This document shows positions 62,170 to 64,000 of a stretch of DNA of 64,000 nt, piece by piece. The position numbers and the translations under genes are program-made. Numbering within the stretch: the stretch's first letter is position 1; each line of letters starts with the position of its first letter. A model generated the notes under the pieces. It saw nothing but the letters and a program-made list of their open reading frames with translations, was not told the origin of the DNA and ran no database searches. Source of the stretch: Eurosta solidaginis (lineage: Eukaryota; Arthropoda; Insecta; Diptera; Tephritidae); the NCBI RefSeq assembly GCF_040869045.1, contig NC_090323.1, positions 38,186,066 to 38,250,065 of the forward strand, written 5' to 3'.

Positions 62170-62382
62170 CGTGAGAGTAGCCACCCGTACCCGAAGTAAT
62201 GCTAAACTGGTCCCAGGTACGGGGATTTGCGCGGGCCGTGGGAGGTTAGGTTTTAGTGAGTAGGCCTTCATGGAAGAAGGGAGTCCGACACTCGGAGAGT
62301 CTCGCAGTGAGGCTAAATATCCCGGTCAGTGCATAAAGCATTTCCTCCTTCCACGAAACACAAAACACAAAAAAAAAAAAAA
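62170..62382 (+). other. LINE 3' UTR and poly(A)
   Basis: Shared by copies A (34799-35041, inverted) and C (44735-44945). The core GGATTTGCGCGGGCCGTGGGAG is followed by GTGCATAAAGCATTTCC and the A run. Confidence 0.85.
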
Positions 62383-62628
62383 CTTTAACTTTAACCTTAA
62401 CCTTAACTTTACCTTTAACTTTAACTTTAACTTTAACTTTAACTTTAACTTTAACTTTAACTTTAACTTTAACTTTAACTTTAACTTTAACTTTAACTTT
62501 AACTTTAACTTTAACTTTAACTTTAACTTTAACCTTAACTTTAACTTTAACTTTCACTTTAACTTTAACTTTATTTTTAACTTTAACTTTCGCTTTAACA
62601 TTCACTTTAACTTTAACTTTAACTTTAT
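62383..62628. repeat. (TTTAAC)n hexamer array, block 3
   Basis: Very pure TTTAAC at ~62405-62535, then variants (TTTCAC, TATTTTTAAC, TTCGCT) like those in blocks 1 and 2. Confidence 0.95.
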
Positions 62629-62662
62629 GATCCGGGGTGGGCGTGAGCTTAGCTCCCGCTAA

Positions 62663-62929
62663 CAAGCCAACCTAATATAAACGCACGCAAGTCATTTTCT
62701 GTCAAAAATGTCTCATGCATATACAACTTGTATGAGAGCAACTCAAATTGAATTTGCTGCGTGAAAAACTTAACTCGATTTCCAATTTTTGTTCTGCGTG
62801 ACATTTAGATTTGACGTTTGCACACATGCTTCACATTGTCGCAACGCATACTTATTTGGGTTAGGGCAAAAAACGCCGGTTGTTTGCGTGCGCTAAAAAA
62901 GCGCAGTGCGGTTTTATTAGGTTGGCTTG
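62663..62929. mobile_element. MITE with CAAGCCAACCTAATA ends and TAA target
   Basis: The left end CAAGCCAACCTAATATAAACGCAC and right end complement CAAGCCAACCTAATAAAACCGCAC form ~24-bp inverted repeats. TAA flanks both sides (62660-62662 and 62930-62932). 267 bp, no frame. TAA duplications point to PIF/Harbinger, but the ends differ from the AGGGCCC family. Confidence 0.8.
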
Positions 62930-62995
62930 TAAGCGACCATATATGTATACGATAAGCGATAGCACAATGGCTACTTCGTGAAAATCAACGACAGC

Positions 62996-63189
62996 CATGG
63001 CGGAACGATACAAGGTGGCCGCATCGAACAGCTGATTATAACCTTTTTTTATTTGATTTGATACATCAACTTCCGGCGCAGTACGATTTTGACATTTGTC
63101 CATCGAATTTACAAAAACAAAGTAAATGGAATTCTTATTTATGTATGTAGGTATGTCACCATGCTGCCACCTTGTATCGTTCCGCCATG
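62996..63189. mobile_element. hAT-type MITE with 8-bp target duplication
   Basis: The 194-bp element starts CATGGCGGAACGATACAAGG and ends with its complement, ~28-bp repeats with one or two mismatches. It is flanked by identical ACGACAGC at 62988-62995 and 63190-63197. An 8-bp duplication with CA-G ends is diagnostic of the hAT superfamily. No coding frame. Confidence 0.92.
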
Positions 63190-63197
63190 ACGACAGC

Positions 63198-63555
63198 TTT
63201 TTTAGTTTGATTTCGATGGTCGTGCGGTGAGGAAGTGTCGCACGCGCGCTTTAAACAGAGTACCAAAGAGTACATGTGACACGTGTTCACTGTTCAAGCA
63301 TTGAAATCAAACTAAATAAATAATTGATTTTGCTTTCGTGCTCGCTACGCGTTCGTGTTACTAACACATTCTCAATTTGGTAACCGTGTAAATGTAGTAG
63401 TGCGCATCGCTGTTTATGATAGAGATCCAATTTTATGTATTTGGCCTGTTTCTAACACCGAACTTTTACGAAACTTTTCGAGCCTTTTCGGATCTTTTTT
63501 GACAAATATCCTTTACGGTTTTTTTTTTTGATTTAGTCGCCAAGCCCGCGATAAA
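63198..63555. other. Non-coding sequence
   Basis: No gene or repeat recognised. Includes GTCGCACGCGCGCTTTAAAC near 63236. Confidence 0.5.
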
Positions 63556-63559
63556 ATCT

Positions 63560-63740
63560 ATGCAATAGCATAAAAAATATTTTTTGGGGAGTGTTTTGGT
63601 CGAAAAATTTACCCTTTCGCTAGTTTTTTTTGTAGGTTCGAAAATTATTTTTTTTTGGGTATGCGTAGTGGAACTTTATTTCCTGAGCCCAAATCCTATC
63701 GAAAAATCGATAGCGCGATATCGGTTAACTATCGTCCATA
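63560..63740. repeat. Empty-site copy of the 55.8-kb repeat (inverted)
   Basis: Landmarks are AATATTTTTTGGGGAGTGTTTTGGTCG, GTAGTGGAACTTTATTTCCTGAGCCCAAATCC and CGATAGCGCGATATCGG. Collinear with the complement of 55840-56710 minus the 654-bp insertion. Confidence 0.82.
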
Positions 63741-64000
63741 CAAATCGACCCAACCCAATACTCATATATCTTTTTTTTTTATTTCTGGCGAGTTTTTTTC
63801 CATCTAACCATAATTAACCCGTTAGTGTGCATATTTTTTTGTTTTTTCAAAGATTTTTTTCACGACCACTGGTATTATTCTGACATTATTTTTCTGTAAT
63901 CTCAGAAACACGTACTTACCAACTAAAAAATAAAATTGCACAAACAGTCAACAACTGTTATTAATAGTGTTGCAAGTGCCACACATTTTCTTTTTCACAT
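63741..64000. other. AT-rich non-coding end of window
   Basis: T runs and no open frame with motifs. Confidence 0.5.

Larger units (their letters stand above)
57886..62382 (+). mobile_element. R1/LOA-like LINE, copy B, near full length, inside the hexamer array
   Basis: Starts at AACCCCCGCTAAAGCG right after CTTTAACCTTAAC and ends with CACGAAACACAAAACAC plus ~14 A, followed by more hexamers. The sequence before the 5' end and that after the poly(A) share TTTAACCTTAAC, a probable target duplication hidden by the repeat. Order: ORF1 (Gag-like, zinc knuckles), endonuclease, RT, zinc finger and a ~210-bp 3' UTR. At least three frameshifts, three nonsense codons and a lost RT residue make it inactive. 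Copies A and C are relatives. Confidence 0.93.

Noticed and set aside
56935..62628. (TTTAAC)n as telomeric repeat
   Set aside because: It is not G-rich, flies lack telomerase-type telomeres, and the array is short and interstitial.
62246..62665. Lys-Val and Asn-Phe repeat proteins
   Set aside because: Pure hexamer repeat in both strands.

Overview
This window looks like a transposon graveyard from a higher fly. I found no host protein-coding gene, rRNA or functional tRNA. The AT-rich background, copia-type half-tRNA(iMet) priming, Gypsy, Copia, LINE, mariner, Harbinger, hAT and Transib relics, and several repeats I associate with tephritid fruit flies suggest a tephritid. That assignment is tentative. 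Almost all readable protein sequence belongs to mobile elements, and almost all of it is broken.

Layout. 1-675: 3' end of an RTE-like LINE. 1.1-8.1 kb: two or more Gypsy-type fragments (gag with SAP domain and zinc knuckles, protease, RT, RNase H, integrase). 8781-13451: a complete but decayed Copia element with 172-bp LTRs, PBS and PPT, split by a Harbinger-type MITE. 13865-17010: a Transib-like DNA transposon relic. 17.6-21.1 kb: dispersed repeat with a solo LTR inside, a six-unit 150-bp satellite, a second MITE copy and a 0.9-kb foldback. 21-25 kb: mostly non-coding. 26.4-30.4 kb: a minus-strand LINE with a 2A-like motif, zinc finger, endonuclease and RT. 30.7-31.3 kb: TCTCG-rich inverted repeats. 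34.8-37.5 kb: a 5'-truncated R1/LOA-like LINE with target-site duplication and poly(A). 37.6-39.2 kb: 21-bp minisatellite. 39.2-41.8 kb: LINE-derived short element, mariner relic, and a TA-flanked transposon carrying a solo LTR and a tRNA-type SINE. 43.8-44.9 kb: old LINE copy. 48170-51500: a DNA transposon with about 460-bp inverted repeats and a spliced, decayed transposase of a family I cannot name. 51.7-52.4 kb: CGATA-rich tandem repeat. 53.9-54.7 kb: LINE relic split by a third MITE. 55.8-56.7 kb: a repeat with a nested transposon, whose empty counterpart lies near 63.6 kb. 56.9-62.6 kb: a (TTTAAC)n array interrupted by a 320-bp palindrome and by a near full-length LINE. 62.6-63.2 kb: two MITEs.

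Relationships. The best information is in the nesting. MITEs inside Copia and LINE reading frames give precise 3-bp TAA target sites. Solo LTRs show an ATAT target. A SINE-like element shares its 3' stem-loop and CAA tail with the minus-strand LINE, which suggests LINE-driven mobilisation. Two copies of one R1/LOA-like LINE plus an older third copy allow mutations to be read by comparison.

Limits: frames were read by eye. Clade names for the LINEs and superfamily names for DNA elements are inferences from motifs and target sites. Boundaries without a stated target-site duplication are approximate.
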